The notes under the pieces are model-generated. The model was not told the DNA's origin, ran no database searches, and saw nothing but the letters and a program-made list of their open reading frames with translations. A DNA stretch of 64,000 nt from Stomorhina lunata. Lineage: Eukaryota > Arthropoda > Insecta > Diptera > Rhiniidae. The stretch is from contig OW121740.1 of assembly GCA_933228675.1 (NCBI GenBank), forward strand, positions 6,327,442 through 6,391,441, in the 5' to 3' direction. Below, piece after piece: positions 15,801-28,120 of this stretch (positions are counted from its first letter, which is position 1; the number at the start of each line of letters is the position of its first letter). The position numbers and the translations under genes are program-made.

Positions 15801-17161
15801 TTTGTAATATAAATTATATTATTTAACAAATAATGAAGTAAATTGCTTAATTTCAAGAAATTCAGTCCACATTTGACCCTAGCTTCCATGGATTTAAGGA
15901 ATTAAGGATAATTTTATTAAAAATATTCAGTTTTATGATTTAGAATTTATTTCAATTCCACATTTATTTCGGTATCTGCAAAACTTGGTTAATGGAAAGT
16001 TCACCTATAAGCACAGAAGTTCTACAGTGATGAAATTATAAAGCTACTAGAAAAACGACGGGAACAAACATAAAAATTCCTTTCAAAGACAAAAAAAAAA
16101 TTCAGAAAAAACTTTTCATATTACCCAATAAAATAAAATCCAGCATTTGAACTAATAAATAGTAATATAACGCTCTTAAAATTTTACCAACGTATTATAT
16201 AGCTAAACTTTGTCAAATATGTAATGTTGGACACTGTATATTTACATACATGCATGTAATGTGGCGATGTTACGAAAATGGTAGGGAGAATATTAGAAAT
16301 TGACTTTTTGTAATGTAATGTAAATATTGTACAACTGGTGGCAGAAATAAATCAATAGGCACTAAGACTGCATGTTTTCAGATTTAATTTGTCTTGCATA
16401 CTCATGCAATTTTCGTTTGATTTTGTTTAAAACAATTTTCTGAAATGCGTCATTATATTTAGGATCGCATTTTGGGTCTTCAACAACAAACCTTTCAACA
16501 GAAAAGCAAGCCCAACCACCCGCCACCACCCTATAAACAAAACAAAAACGCTGCTGCTAAATACTGACAGTCGTTGTCAGCGTAATTGTTGTTATTTTGT
16601 ATGTCTTTCTTTATTATTTTTGCTATTGTTGGCTTTGTTTTGCTTCCGTTCCATGAATCATTTTTATTAGGAAAATAATATGGAAATTTTTAGTCTTAAA
16701 TGAAAAGAAATTGCAAAGCTAATATTTATTAAGTTACTTATTTAATTTGACACAAATTTATGGAAAGATAAAAAAAAAGTAATTTTTCTAAAAATTATTT
16801 TCCATTATTAACGACGTTTAAGAAAAATAAGAAACACGTTTTGCGCTATATCAGAAATCCACCATAGCATTTTTGCCATTCTCGTCGGTTCTTTGTTGCC
16901 CGTCTGTGTTAAGGCATTTATATGAAAAAAAAAACTCGGTGGGGCTGAACCACCTCCACATACACCTTTCCAACATCGTCATGGCCAATTTAATAAACAC
17001 CCTGAGATTTGTTCCAGAATAATATACTCATTCTCTAAAAATTTTTTTGCATTTTTTTTAAATCATAAAAGAAATATTGTACACACCTCGGCTTCTTGTC
17101 TCACATCATTGTCGACAGATAATAAAGAAGCTAAAATTTTTTGAAATTGATCAGCTGCCAT
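9820..17161 (-). CDS. Karybeta3: Importin-5 / Karyopherin beta-3 nuclear import receptor
   Basis: Importin-beta superfamily receptor that carries cargo such as ribosomal proteins through nuclear pores under RanGTP control. Coding exons in gene order: 17087-17161, 14727-14873, 12553-13119, 10593-12477, 10212-10524, 9820-10150. All junctions are GT-AG, and the joined frame gives 1105 residues, close to the family length of about 1100. Seen directly: an N-terminal stretch with RQEAE and EEARQMAAVLLRRL, ARNLIDDDGNNQWPD, an acidic loop rich in D and E before ESSLDRLACGLGGKSV, HEAT-type helical repeats throughout (for example HPRVRYASCNAIGQM), and a C-terminal half with SWLPATEDSDEAP. The start ATG sits in AACAATGG with an in-frame stop just upstream. 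Introns 1 and 2 are long (2213 and 1607 bp); the others are 61-75 bp. No frame damage. Drosophila symbol used by family resemblance. Confidence 0.95.
13120..14726 (-). other. Importin-5 intron 2
   Basis: A 1607-bp AT-rich intron between phase-0 exons. A 65-codon open frame on the opposite strand (14350-14547) has no recognisable features. Nothing else found. Confidence 0.6.
14874..17086 (-). other. Importin-5 intron 1
   Basis: A 2213-bp intron directly after the 25-codon first coding exon. It contains the TIR-bounded element at 15080-16236. The rest is AT-rich, with a short run of CT-rich and GTTGTT sequence near 16500-16650 and no coding signal. Confidence 0.6.
15080..16236. mobile_element. 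Decayed Tc1/mariner-type transposon with TIRs
   Basis: The left end begins CAGTGTCGGACAAT and the right end, read in reverse complement, begins CAGTGTCCAACATT. Both are followed by related sequence containing TTGGTCAAACTT or TTGACAAAGTTT. Each end abuts TA, as expected for the TA target duplication of Tc1/mariner elements. The 1157-bp body has no long open frame, so it is non-autonomous or decayed. Confidence 0.7.
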
Positions 17162-19147
17162 TGTTTATTCTTCTTTAAATTGTTGCTGTTATCACAATTT
17201 TTAAATTTGAAATTTATTTTGATTTTTTATGCTTCTAAATTTTATTTTTTCTTTAATTAAAAATATACTATCCGCCTCGCAAACCGCACGCAGGCACGAT
17301 GCAAAAAAAAGAACCATGTTGTAGAGTTGTGAATGTATTCAGTATTTTTGTGTTGAGTATCATTTTTTAAGTACTCGATATTCAAAAGTAACTACTTAAT
17401 ACTAAGACGACATTTACATTAGGAGAGAGCGCTCTTAGGTGTTTAATTCATTTAACCCACTGCGACAGACGTGTTAAAATTTTCGAGCCCTTAGATTAAA
17501 ATGATCGCAAGCGACAGGAAAAATATTGATCGTAAGCGACAAAAATTTTAATTAAATAAAAACGGGGAATGTTTTGGTGCATAACATTTTTGTTCTTTGT
17601 TAGTTTGCTACTTTCGACAAACTAATTATATTTTTTTCAAATGGTTTAGAAGTAATGGTGCAAAGTATTGCATGTGAAGTTTTTTAGTTTTACTTCAATA
17701 ACTTTTAAGCTACTGTTCGGAAATGCAGAAATCGGCCAATGGGTAGTTGGAGTTTTAGACCAATTTTTAAAAACATGTCTATTTTTACCACAGTGGCCTC
17801 TACACTGAGCCAAAGTTGAGCACCATTATATGTAAAACCTATTGGTCCGTATAACTTTCATAAATATAAACCTATTGAAACGCATTCGAAAACTACTTAA
17901 GAAAGAAAAATATGCTTACTGTACTACTCTATCTCTAATAGTTTAAGAGATATTTAAATCTAAGGGTTCGATATTTTCCAAGATCCGTTTAGTAACTAAT
18001 AAAAACCATTTTTATTTATTGTTCATAAGTATAAATTATTATTTTATTTTCAATTCAAGGCTTAAAGTCGTGTTATATGTTAATTCTAAACAAAACTTAA
18101 GGGCAGATACTTCGTTTTTTTAACAGTTTTGGCTGAACGGGTAAAGCTGTATGATTTAACACGTACAACGACCATGTACACACCCTATACGTTCTTTTCT
18201 TTAGTTTTAAATCAAATCAATAATGAAAACATAACAATAAAATATATGTTTTGAATAAAGGAGAACCTGTATCAGGAAAAAAGAAGCTCATGCAAAAAAA
18301 GAATGAAGTTAAACTTTACAAAGTCTGTTAGTACACACTTACTAACAGACTTTTCACAACTTCCGAACGAGAATGTTATGAAAACGAGGCAAAGTTCAGG
18401 AAGATCATCGGACAAATAAAAAAAAAATAAAATTAATTTAATAAATAATTTACAGGAATATACATGCATAAAATTTACAAACTAATTATAAAAGAAATAA
18501 ATCGAGAGCCTATATTCAATACCAACTACGAAGCAAATATAATTTTTGTAAGGAGATACAAACAACTGTTAAATATCCAAAATATTAAAATATTATTCAA
18601 TATTTTCTTTTATTTAAGCCAGAGTTCTAAAGTAGATTTCTTCTCCCAAATTTTAATTAAAAAGAGATGTAACTATTATAAAAAACAGTTTCCCAATAAA
18701 AACTGATTTAAAAAAAAATGTTTCATAGACGGTATTCAATATAGGCTCCCAAAATAATATAATACAAACATATACAGGTATGTGATGGACATTTTCGTTT
18801 TGAAATCGATCGATTTCAGACATATTTTTTAGCTAATTTTCGGTTATTTCCCCCAAAAATATTGAAAATTTTGGCTTTAATCCTTTTGATTGATATTTTA
18901 TCTTTCATTTGGTTTGAGTTTTTTGGGGAAATAACCGAAAATCTCAAAAATATATCTCAAAAATATATCTGAAATCGATCGATTTGAAAACGATCGTTTT
19001 CCATCACATACCTGATAGTATAATACGAATAAATCATAAATTATTTACAATTTCAAATAATACAAAATAAACTATTAATTTAACTTAACGTGAAGACAAA
19101 ATTAAAAAATTGTATTAAAATTATATTCATGTAATAAGTAATAAAGT
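17162..19147. other. Intergenic region importin-5 to ppk
   Basis: Contains the importin-5 promoter side, including a GC-richer patch near 17270-17310, and the MITE copy at 18775-19014. A spurious-looking 80-codon open frame at 18464-18706 is AT-biased and has no family features. Confidence 0.5.
18775..19014. mobile_element. Palindromic MITE, copy 1
   Basis: A 240-bp foldback sequence. The ends are CAGGTATGTGATGG and its complement. Inside both arms are the ATCGATCGAT core and a TTTCGGTTATT / AATAACCGAAA pair, so most of the element can fold on itself. Other copies lie at 25452-25669, 41478-41676 and 55886-56098. No coding capacity. Confidence 0.8.
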
Positions 19148-21276
19148 CTAGAGTTTGCGGGTCATGTTTGACCACAAACGTAATGAAAAATAATATATCA
19201 TTTCTACGAGGCTAAGTATTGAAAATCCCATAAATAAACCAAATATACCACCACAATTAGCCAAAAAGTCTGTTACACCATACAACTGCGATCGTTTAGA
19301 AGTTATAAACTGACTTTCCTTAAAATATATAGCCAAACGGGTCATTTGCGAACCGGGATATTTTTCAAAAAAATCTTTATTTCCAGCTGCTTTAAGCATA
19401 TCTTCCAAATCGAAACTCGCTTGAGATATTTCGGTATTATAAACAAGCGAAGTACAGGCTGGCATACAATTACATTCCGTTTCTCCTCGGAAATTAAAGT
19501 CAGTATTTTTAAGACCTTCACTAAACTCCTTAAATAGAAGGTCATCTTCGGCTTTACTATAACAATTAATTTTATCCTCCCCACACACAGGCATATCCAG
19601 GGTACGAGGCATTGAAAATTTTACACAACCACATTTAGAATAAGTAAAATTTGTCAAACACTCGAGATCACAATTGTTTTGAGTGTAAATCTTAAAGAAT
19701 TTCAGATGCCGTTCGCTATTCAAAAAGCATTGACGTCGGTATGGATGATACTCCGATATACCGGCGGAGGTTGTTATCATGTTAGGCTTAACCGCTATCG
19801 ACACTTCTTTACTCATTGGTATACGCACAAATTGTTTTGATACCAAAGGTACATCATCTGGGGAATGTAAAAGAACCTTAAACCCCTGTACAGGTCCACG
19901 GCAGGCATAATCGACTTCATGCTTGAAACTTTGTAAAGCCACAAATAGACCAGCTCTTGTTCCAGCGGCCAAAACTCTAGCTGGATAAGTACGTACAGAT
20001 GAATCCTTAGCATAACCATCTTCTAAATTCCAGTTTAATGTGCGATTAAGTGATGTACTGTTTGCTTTTGCTAAACTTTCCAATCCCATTTTTTGATATT
20101 GATATGTATTTTCCCGATATAAATCGGAACTGTTTAAACCATTAAAGGTAAAACAAATGCCTTCCTCGGTAAGGGACTGGATAAACAGTTCATCACATTC
20201 GCCAAAATGGCTATACCACTTGCAATAGAAGAAATATCTCTCGAATTTTGGTAACATTTTACTCAAGATCTCAAAGTAATTTATTTTTTCCGATTCAATG
20301 CGTGGTATACCTTCACCAATACTCTCTGTTCGACAAATATGTAATAATGTTAAAAACTCATGAAGCTCTTCTGTAGTATTGAAACTCAGCTTAATTGCAT
20401 TTTTATCATGAGCACTTGAATTTTTTAGCATCTCTAGTAATTCTCCAAAGTTTTGCCCTGTGAATTTAATTATTTTTAATTGATACAACAAATTGCGAAT
20501 ATAGCTTAAAACTGTGCCTAGTACAAGTTTGGACAAGTTTTTAAACATTTAAAAAAATATTTGTACATAATCGGACAATATATGTACATTTACCAAATAT
20601 AATACTTTGGGTAGGGAATTTATATTTGCTAAAGTTTCTTGATTTTTTCTACAGTTGATTGATAGCTTTCTCAAAATTTAAAGAAAACAATCAAATTAAT
20701 TTCCACTAAAGCAATATATTTCTAAAAATTATCGTATGTTAAGATTTAGAGTCCCAAAATAATATACATACGTTAAATTTAGTCCAATATGTATAGACAG
20801 ATACTTTTTCTTAATAAAATTTAGGTATATATTTAAAAACTTTTGAGTCCGAAAAAATGTTTTATTGTTTTAATACCTTCAGTTTTTAAAATCCTTTTAG
20901 TTTCTGAACATATAGTTACAGCTGGAAATGGTATATTCCACACCGGTGTTGACTTTTCCGAAAAACTGACAATTACCGGGGTTTCATTCCATTTAATATA
21001 AACCCTTTCAATAAGATTAGAACAGCAGTATATGGACACGATGAATACAAGAAGCCAAAAAATTTTTTCCTTCCATGGTCTCGATTCACCCAAGTATTGT
21101 AAGCCGTGTATTGAGGAATTCGTACAGTATTCCCAAAATATTAGTTTGATTCTTTGCCACCAAGAGTCTTTCTTCCTTTCATTGATATTTTTATTATTAA
21201 GGCACTCAAGATTTATGGTTTGAGAATCATCTTCTATGTTATTGTTTGCGTTAATATCATATTTGTTAGACTGCAT
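19148..21276 (-). CDS. Pickpocket-family DEG/ENaC sodium channel subunit
   Basis: Amiloride-sensitive-type cation channel subunit of the insect ppk family, located in the plasma membrane, usually of sensory or epithelial cells. Exon 1 is 20877-21276; exon 2 is read as 20457 down to 19148, with a GT-AG intron of 419 bp (phase 1), giving 569 residues, normal for ppk proteins. Seen: a cytosolic N-terminus with SSIHGLQYLGE, TM1 around IFWLLVFIVSIYCC, the family signature IPFPAVTIC, a Cys-rich extracellular domain (CRGPVQGF; CGCVKFSMPRT; CNCMPACTSL), then TM2 with the selectivity-filter-like GLFMGFSILSLVEMIYYF. The start ATG has an in-frame stop just upstream. The acceptor at 20458-20459 is the choice that keeps the frame; an ATG-led open frame extends to 20548, so the exon-2 boundary is slightly uncertain. 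Which of the many ppk paralogues it is cannot be told by eye. Confidence 0.9.
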
Positions 21277-22718
21277 ATTTTAAAATTAAAAAAATTTAAT
21301 TTATAAATTAATTTTATGTTAGTGAAGGCATTAGGGTTGGCCTGTTTTATACCGTTATAAAAATTATAGTTGAATATTTTCGTAGCAGAACACATTTAAA
21401 GTAATGGACCAATTTATTATACCCATCACCAATAAAGGTATTATAAGTTTGTCATTCAGTTTGTAATTTTTTTCATTATACCGATCGACTCAGAATCGCC
21501 AGGAGAGTCGATTTGTACCTTTGTCCGCTAAGATCAAGTTGTGGAGCTCTATAGGGTCTACAAAAATTAATTAAATAGCAGATACCATAGCACTTATTTA
21601 AACATATTGCTAAAATACTATAATTTGATCGAATTTTGATATTTTGGTATTCATGGACTGATTTAGATGAAAGAATTTATAGAAACAACTCAACTAGCTG
21701 CAGAGATATACGTCAAATATTAACTATTCACTTTCCAAATATAGCCCAGATATTCAATTAAACCAATTAAAAAGTCTGAGTATTATTGCTAAAGTATTCA
21801 TCTAGTTTTAAAAACTTTTTCAATATACGCAATTAAGCAAAATTGACCTTATATGTATATATATGGACATACCTACACTTAAAATTACAGTGATTTTAAA
21901 CTTTCACAGATCAGCAAATCGATATATAGTTTTATTTCTGTAGGACTCATCTGAATCAGTCTTCAGAAACAAACATACTTGTAATTGACCACAAACGTTT
22001 TCCATTCTATATTTTACTTTTAGAACGCAATTGGTGAAGTGTACTTAAGATTCGGCATAGCCAAATTTAGCACTCTAACTTGTTTCTTATAAATATAAAT
22101 ACTTATTGTATGAAATATCGCTAAAAGCAACTTTCCAACATTTTTTCAATATAACAGATAGTCACTCCATTGGGGAGCTATACCTATATATATAAATATT
22201 CTTTTTTTCTGAGGTACATCGATATATATATATAAATATTCTTTTTTTTCTGAGATACATGAATTCTTTTTTTTTCTGATGTATATCGATTTTGGTGATA
22301 TCTCATTTATTTCTGACCAATTTTAATGAAATTCAAAGCATGGATTTTTGGAGAATTCTTATTAAAAATTTTATTAAAATACTATATAAACAATTTGTTT
22401 AACAAAAATTTGTCCATCACAAAAAATTTATTAAGAAAACTCTCATTCTATGTAAAACGAAAAATATTCTTATATAACCAAACCATAGTCGGAAAATTCT
22501 TATTTTCCCCAGTTCTGATTAAAATTATTGCGTTTTGTCATCCAGGTTTACTTTTTTCGCACACACGTTTATACATCATATGTTTGTTATGAACTTATGG
22601 CAACACTATTTGGTAGCAAAACAAAAGAGATGGAAAATCTAAATCAATTAATTTGTGAATAATGAAAAAGAATTAAAAATTGAATAGAGAAGTTTTTTGC
22701 GATTATTTATAATAAATT
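21277..22718. other. Intergenic region between divergent ppk and zinc-finger gene 2
   Basis: Must hold both promoters. At 21415-21545 is a fragment of a dispersed repeat (TATACCCATCACCA followed by CGACTCAGAATCGCC). At 22185-22290 a short segment with ATATTCTTTTTTTCTGAG is repeated three times with slippage. An 88-codon open frame (22326-22592) looks random. Confidence 0.5.
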
Positions 22719-24743
22719 ATGGCAAATTTGCTAGCATTAAATCGGGAAAGCAATAATCAACGATTGGAAGAACATATGCTCTTCATATGTCCAGAATGCG
22801 GCAAGGAAAACGATACACAACAAGATTGGCGTAAACATTTGAATGTTCAGCACAATTACTCTACTAAAACCGTAGAAGATTTCGACTTTAAAGAAATTGA
22901 TGATAAATATCATGAGTGTCAAATTTGTATGAAATGGGTTGCTAATGCCCACCAAGCTATAGCATTGCTACAATATCATCGTTTCCTACATCTGCCGTAC
23001 GCTAGAACGTATCGTTGTAAACATTGTCCCGGCTCATTTACACGTAAAAAAGCTTTATGTGAACATTTGTATCGATTTCACAATGGAATAATAACGAAGT
23101 TAAATAAAGAACGTAAATTACAATCGTTCAATGAACAATGTCCCATGAATAATAATGAGTTTTATATAAGATACTTGTGTCCTTTGTGTGCCAAAATGTT
23201 CGATCGCTTCAATATTTGGCAACAACATATAGATGCAGCACATAGTTCAACATCTGTAGACTTACGCCTGTTTCGCATACAAAGTACCAAGAACTATTAT
23301 TGTGCTCAATGCTGTGCCACTCTTTACGATGGTCCTACAAAGGCCCAGTTGCAGCATCATAAATTTACACATTTACCATATCCTCTTTATTTTCAATGTA
23401 GCTATTGTACGATCAGAAAAAGTTATAAATCTGAGTTATTGTTGCATTTCATCAAGAGCCATAGGGAGGATTATGAAAAGTATAGGGGGCATATCAGAAA
23501 ACCTGAAGAATGGGCTGGTGAAGCTGATAAAAATGTTATCAGAGAGTTGGATTTATTATTGGGAGCGAGTGAACAGCACCAAACAGATATTTTACAAAAA
23601 GCTATACAGGTATGTTAAAACGAAAGGTTATAATATTCTTTATTATACCCTCCACCACCAGACTTTCTTACTTACTTTTTCTGTGTATGTTATTTGAAAC
23701 ATACCTTAAAGTACTGACCAAGAATCAATCTGACTAACTCTATGCGTTAAACAATATCAATTTACATGTTTAACAACAAATTCTGCCAGAGGTGGTAGGA
23801 CAGTATTTCCTTTATTAACTAATTTTTTATTTTGCAGGAGAGTTTCATTAATCTAGAAGATGAAGTTGAGAAAGATTTAAAATTTAATCATGAACTTGCA
23901 TTGGATCAAAGTCTTCAGGAGTTAGACGATATTTTAAGCACCGAAATTGATCCCAATATTCAATTAAAAACAGAAAGCACACCCATTGATGAATTAGATG
24001 ATGACGACTTGAATGTTTTATGTAGTGAAATGTTTGAGGAAATCAACGAACATGATTTACAGCTGAAGCCAAATAGAAAACGTCTTAAACTAGATTTGTC
24101 GGTACCAGAAAATGGATTTAAACTTAATGATTCTCTACAAAAAGAAATGCAAAAATATATCAATTACCTTTGTCCCGAATGCGGCAATGAATTCGATTCA
24201 CAGTCCGTTTGGCGTACACATGTCTTTGAAGAACATAATTTGGCCAATGCCGTTGAAACTAAGTTTCGTGCTTTTAATTCACAGAAAACCGCATATCTTT
24301 GTTTGGTTTGTTATCAAGTACAACGCACTGCAAAACATTCCGAACTTAGACGTCACCATTTTCAACATATGCCCTATCAGGCATATTTAAAATGCTCTAT
24401 TTGTACAAAAACAAAGTCTAGCAAACCGAAAATGTTGCAACACTTGCAATTCTCTCATTTAAAGGAAATACAAAAAACTACAAATGCCACTTCAATTACC
24501 ACTAAGACGATGATAAAAAATTTGCGTTGTCTCGATTGTGATAAATTGTATGCTCAACAGGGAAGATTTGAGACGCATTGTCGACAGTGTCCATCACGCT
24601 TAAAGCCCTTAGCAGTGGGTCAATATGATATAGAGAAAAATATGAAATTATTGGAGCATTTAAAAAATGCTAGTCGACGTATTGATAAACTGTTGGAAGA
24701 AGAAGGAATTGATGTGTCTGGTATTAAAATGCCCTATAAATAA
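22719..24743 (+). CDS. Multi-module C2H2 zinc-finger protein 2 (paralogue)
   Basis: Two exons, 22719-23609 and 23838-24743, joined in phase 0 across a 228-bp GT-AG intron, give 598 residues. An in-frame stop lies just upstream of the ATG. It has three copies of the same three-finger module as the gene at 3469-7632, near residues 22-130, 152-255 and 407-505. Shared marks are the first finger with a Trp (QQDWRKHL, FNIWQQHI, QSVWRTHV), the middle finger ending HRFLH, HKFTH or HHFQH followed by LPY or MPY, and the third C-x2-C finger. An acidic, Asp/Glu/Leu-rich linker separates modules 2 and 3, and a final C2HC-like finger (CLDCD...HCRQC) lies near residue 528. It is probably a nuclear nucleic-acid-binding protein of unknown target. 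The specific orthologue was not recognised. Confidence 0.87.
23639..23700. repeat. Dispersed repeat fragment in the zinc-finger gene 2 intron
   Basis: TATACCCTCCACCACC and following bases inside the 228-bp intron. The same start motif occurs at 36121-36140 and, reversed, near 61890-61920. Confidence 0.45.
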
Positions 24744-24757
24744 AATTTATATTTAAA

Positions 24758-24763
24758 AATAAA
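24758..24763 (+). promoter_or_regulatory. Polyadenylation signal of zinc-finger gene 2
   Basis: AATAAA about 15 bases after the stop; another hexamer overlaps the stop codon at 24739-24744. The 3' UTR would be very short. Confidence 0.5.
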
Positions 24764-25331
24764 AATATTTATAAATGAAATAATCACTTTTATTAATACA
24801 ACAATGCGATGTTCTATGTCCCACTGCTGCTGCAAAGAATCAGAATCACTTTCTAAGTCGATTTAAAGATGGGATGCTATTTAAATGTCCTTGTTAGCTC
24901 ATTATTGCTCTTTTTTAAGGGAAGTTATAGGCGCTCTTCTTGCTTAATCAATATCTGTTGGACGTTTTTTTTGTTCTTGTTAATTAGGGTCTTTTAAGTT
25001 AATGTCTTCTGGCATTTAAAACCGTGCAACCTGCGAACTGCCACTAGTCACCCTTATGCCGCTTAATGGCTTTTGAAGTTTGCTATCACTATTAAGAGCC
25101 TCTATATCCGTATGTCCGTCATGACAGGATAAGTCATTTTTGAGAAGTTATGGTGACTAGGAGGTGACCATAGAACATATTATTTGCACTTACCTTTCAA
25201 AAAATCGGGGCAAAATCTTTGTTTTATCACAAGGGATGTCATGGTCTAAGAGTGTCTGATTACAAGACTGTCACACTAACTTAATCCAAAACATAAGACC
25301 TAACAGTAGCTCTACATATAAAAAAAATAAT

Positions 25332-25409
25332 ATCGGATGCAGCTCATTGTCTGAGAAAAGTACCACTTGTTCCAATTGGAATGTTATCGTGGAAATATAC
25401 ATATACATT
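25332..25409 (+). mobile_element. tRNA-derived SINE, 3' fragment
   Basis: Matches the last 70 or so bases of the full SINE at 60957-61336 (ATCGGATGCAGCTCATTG ... TTCCAATTGGAATGTT), followed by a TATACATATACAT tail. The head is missing. Confidence 0.75.
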
Positions 25410-25451
25410 TAAAAGCGTACTCACCTTAACGTATTAAATTCCGGCTATAAT

Positions 25452-25669
25452 CCGGCATGTGATGGAAATCGATCGATTTCAGATATATTTTTGAGATTTT
25501 TTTCCCCATTTTCACAAAAAAAAATTTAGACAAATGAAAGATATGATATCAGTCAAAAGAATTAAAGCCCAAATTTTATTTTTTTTTTTCGGAAAAATAA
25601 CCGAAAATTATTTTAAAAATATATCTGAAATCGATCGATTTGAAACACTCGATTTCCATCACTTACCAG
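25452..25669. mobile_element. Palindromic MITE, copy 2
   Basis: Diverged copy of the element at 18775-19014: GGCATGTGATGGAAATCG at the left and the matching TTTCCATCACTTACC at the right, with GATCGATT cores in both arms. Confidence 0.7.
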
Positions 25670-25823
25670 AATATAAACCACTACTCTACTCCCTCTTTCC
25701 TCCTTTCCATTACATATTTTCCTAGTTCCAACACAATGCGTTGCATATATAGGTGTCATCCCCTAAGTGCTTCGTTCCGTTTCCTTTAAATAACGTCCAA
25801 TTTAAAAACAACCATAGAGAGTT

Positions 25824-26235
25824 GTCATACTCCATAGTACAATAAATACTAGGTAAAATCACTACACACTTCGTTCTCAATTTCAAATCCCTGAAAAGTC
25901 AAGCAAAAGAAATTGAAAAAATATATATATTTTTTTCATTGTATTTTATTTTTGTTTGTCAAAAATAAATATATTAAAATATTTTTTAAAAGTTCATTAA
26001 GAGAAGCATTTGTAACGCATTTTATCATAAAAAACTCGTGAAGTTTATAAAAGGTCCAAAAAGTAAGATTAAACTATTGAGTGATGTGTGCGGTGCAAAT
26101 TTCAAATTCAAGTTATTCAATATTTTCTTTTACTTCGACTTTCATTCTGCTTTCTTGACATTACAGGGTGTAAGAAATTGACAACTCTCCCTAGTGATTT
26201 TACCTAGTGTAGTTCTGCCATGGTCATACTCCATA
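25824..26235. repeat. Inverted repeat pair flanked by a direct repeat
   Basis: CTAGGTAAAATCACTA at 25849-25864 is perfectly complemented at 26192-26207. Outside it, GTCATACTCCATA occurs at 25824-25836 and 26223-26235 as a direct repeat. The layout suggests a small non-autonomous element in or next to another repeat. Confidence 0.5.
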
Positions 26236-27984
26236 AAACTTTGAAATATAACCCAACAAACATTTAAACAACAATATTTTTAATATTTTGTCATATATGT
26301 ATTATATATATTTTGTTTAATTTAAATTACTTTTTCATTTCTTTGATGTTCGTTTATGTTTTAAATGTTATTTAAATATATATTTTATATTTATTTTGTT
26401 GTTTAAAATAATAATGACATTAATGTGTAATACGATTAATATTATATGTATTCATTTTTCTTTTATCATGTATTTATATATTTTATAATAAAAAAATGTA
26501 CAAAGGTTTTGTTACTAATAATTTTATTATTATTTTTTTAATATTGAATATAAAATATAAAATTGTAAGAAGAGAATTGTGTTCTAAAGGGAAATGCAAA
26601 AAAAGTTATCAGTATTTTTTAATTTTCAATTTTTAGTGGCAATAAATAATCTTACTTAAAGTAAGATTTGGTAAAAAAGATTTCAAAACCGACATTTTTT
26701 GTTTTCTTAGAAATTGCCCCAAAAATTATGCAATCGGTTAAAAACTGTAAAAGATACAGACAGACGAATGTGAAATTCTAAGTGCCTTTATATAAGTAAA
26801 CCGGAGTGTATGTTTTGAATTAGCTTTGATTTGTTAAAAAAAAAATCCTGATAACTTTTTTAATAAAAACTAAACAATATCATTTATGACAAAAATCTAA
26901 AGAAATATTAAAATCCGAATAATAATAATAAAAAAAACTATAAGTAAAATAAATTTTCTTAAAATTCTATATTTTAAAAATTTTTAAATGTTATATATTT
27001 TGTTGCTAATAATATTAACTACATTGATTATTAATTATATATTTATTTATTTATGATATTTAATTATAAATTTTATTTTGGTTTTGTTGAATGTAATTGA
27101 ATTATGTTGTCAAATATTAATTACTGAGATATTTGAATAATTTTATATATACTTTTTTTGTTTGTTAAATTATGTACATTTTACTTTATATTTTATATCA
27201 AGTTTTTTTTTTATTTTTATAAATTATAAAATATTAAGTTATTTTTTTAATTTTTTCAAAACTTTCAAAGATTTTTTAGACAAATTCTAAAATTTGACAT
27301 TTTTCAATTTTTGTAAAATTATTTTTATTTATTTATAATTATAATTATTTTATTTTGTAATTATCTAATAGCACGTGTTTTTTTATTTTCTTTGAAATCC
27401 TCTTGTTTTTTTCACTAAATATTTTATTATTTATTTAATTCTTATTACGTATATGTCGGTCTGTCTGTATTTTATTTTCATTTTCAATATTTTAAAATAT
27501 TTTTGTTTTGAATATTATTTTTTTTTTGTATTTTTATAAAAAGTTGTGCTTTATTTTAAAACAAAATTACCTGATTTGTATTATTTGCTTTTAAGTAAAG
27601 TATTTGTTTTCGTTACTGGTTTTATTATATTAATTTTCTTTAAGGAAAAAGAATCTATGGAAAGTTTTTCTTAATAATTCGCTGAGGTGGAAAAATTCTT
27701 TAGAATAAAACAAAAATTTGTAATATTTTTTTTCATAATTTTTTAATTTTAATAATTTCTTACTAATTTTATTTGTTACTCAAATACTGTTTTGGTGTTT
27801 AATGTTACTAAGGAGTGTTCCGAATACAATTTTCATTTGTTTTAAGTTAAGTTAGCAGAAATATGTACGGGCGCTTTGGGCTGTCTTAGAAACGTTAGCA
27901 CAAGTTTTTGTGGGCATTCCGTTATATAAATTTCTTTATATAAGAACTAAAATTAAGCTGTATAAAACGCTTATACTACATACA

Positions 27985-28120
27985 TACATACATAATTCCC
28001 ACGACAACATTCCAATTGGAACAAGAGGTACTTCTCTCAGACAATGAGCTGCATCCGATTCCATTTTTAGACTCATTGAAAGAACCTACGTTTTTTTCCA
28101 GCTCCGAACGGCAAATGCAT
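27985..28120 (-). mobile_element. tRNA-derived SINE, 3' part
   Basis: About 130 bases matching the 3' half of the full SINE in reverse orientation, next to a TACATACATACATA tail. It breaks off inside the element (GCAAATGCAT), where tandem AT-rich repeats begin. Confidence 0.75.

Noticed and set aside
18464..18706. 80-codon plus-strand open frame before the MITE
   Set aside because: AT-driven composition (Ile, Lys, Asn, Phe), no recognisable domain, and no supporting signals.
22326..22592. 88-codon open frame upstream of zinc-finger gene 2
   Set aside because: Lys/Leu/Phe/Ile-rich as expected from random AT-rich DNA; no conserved features.
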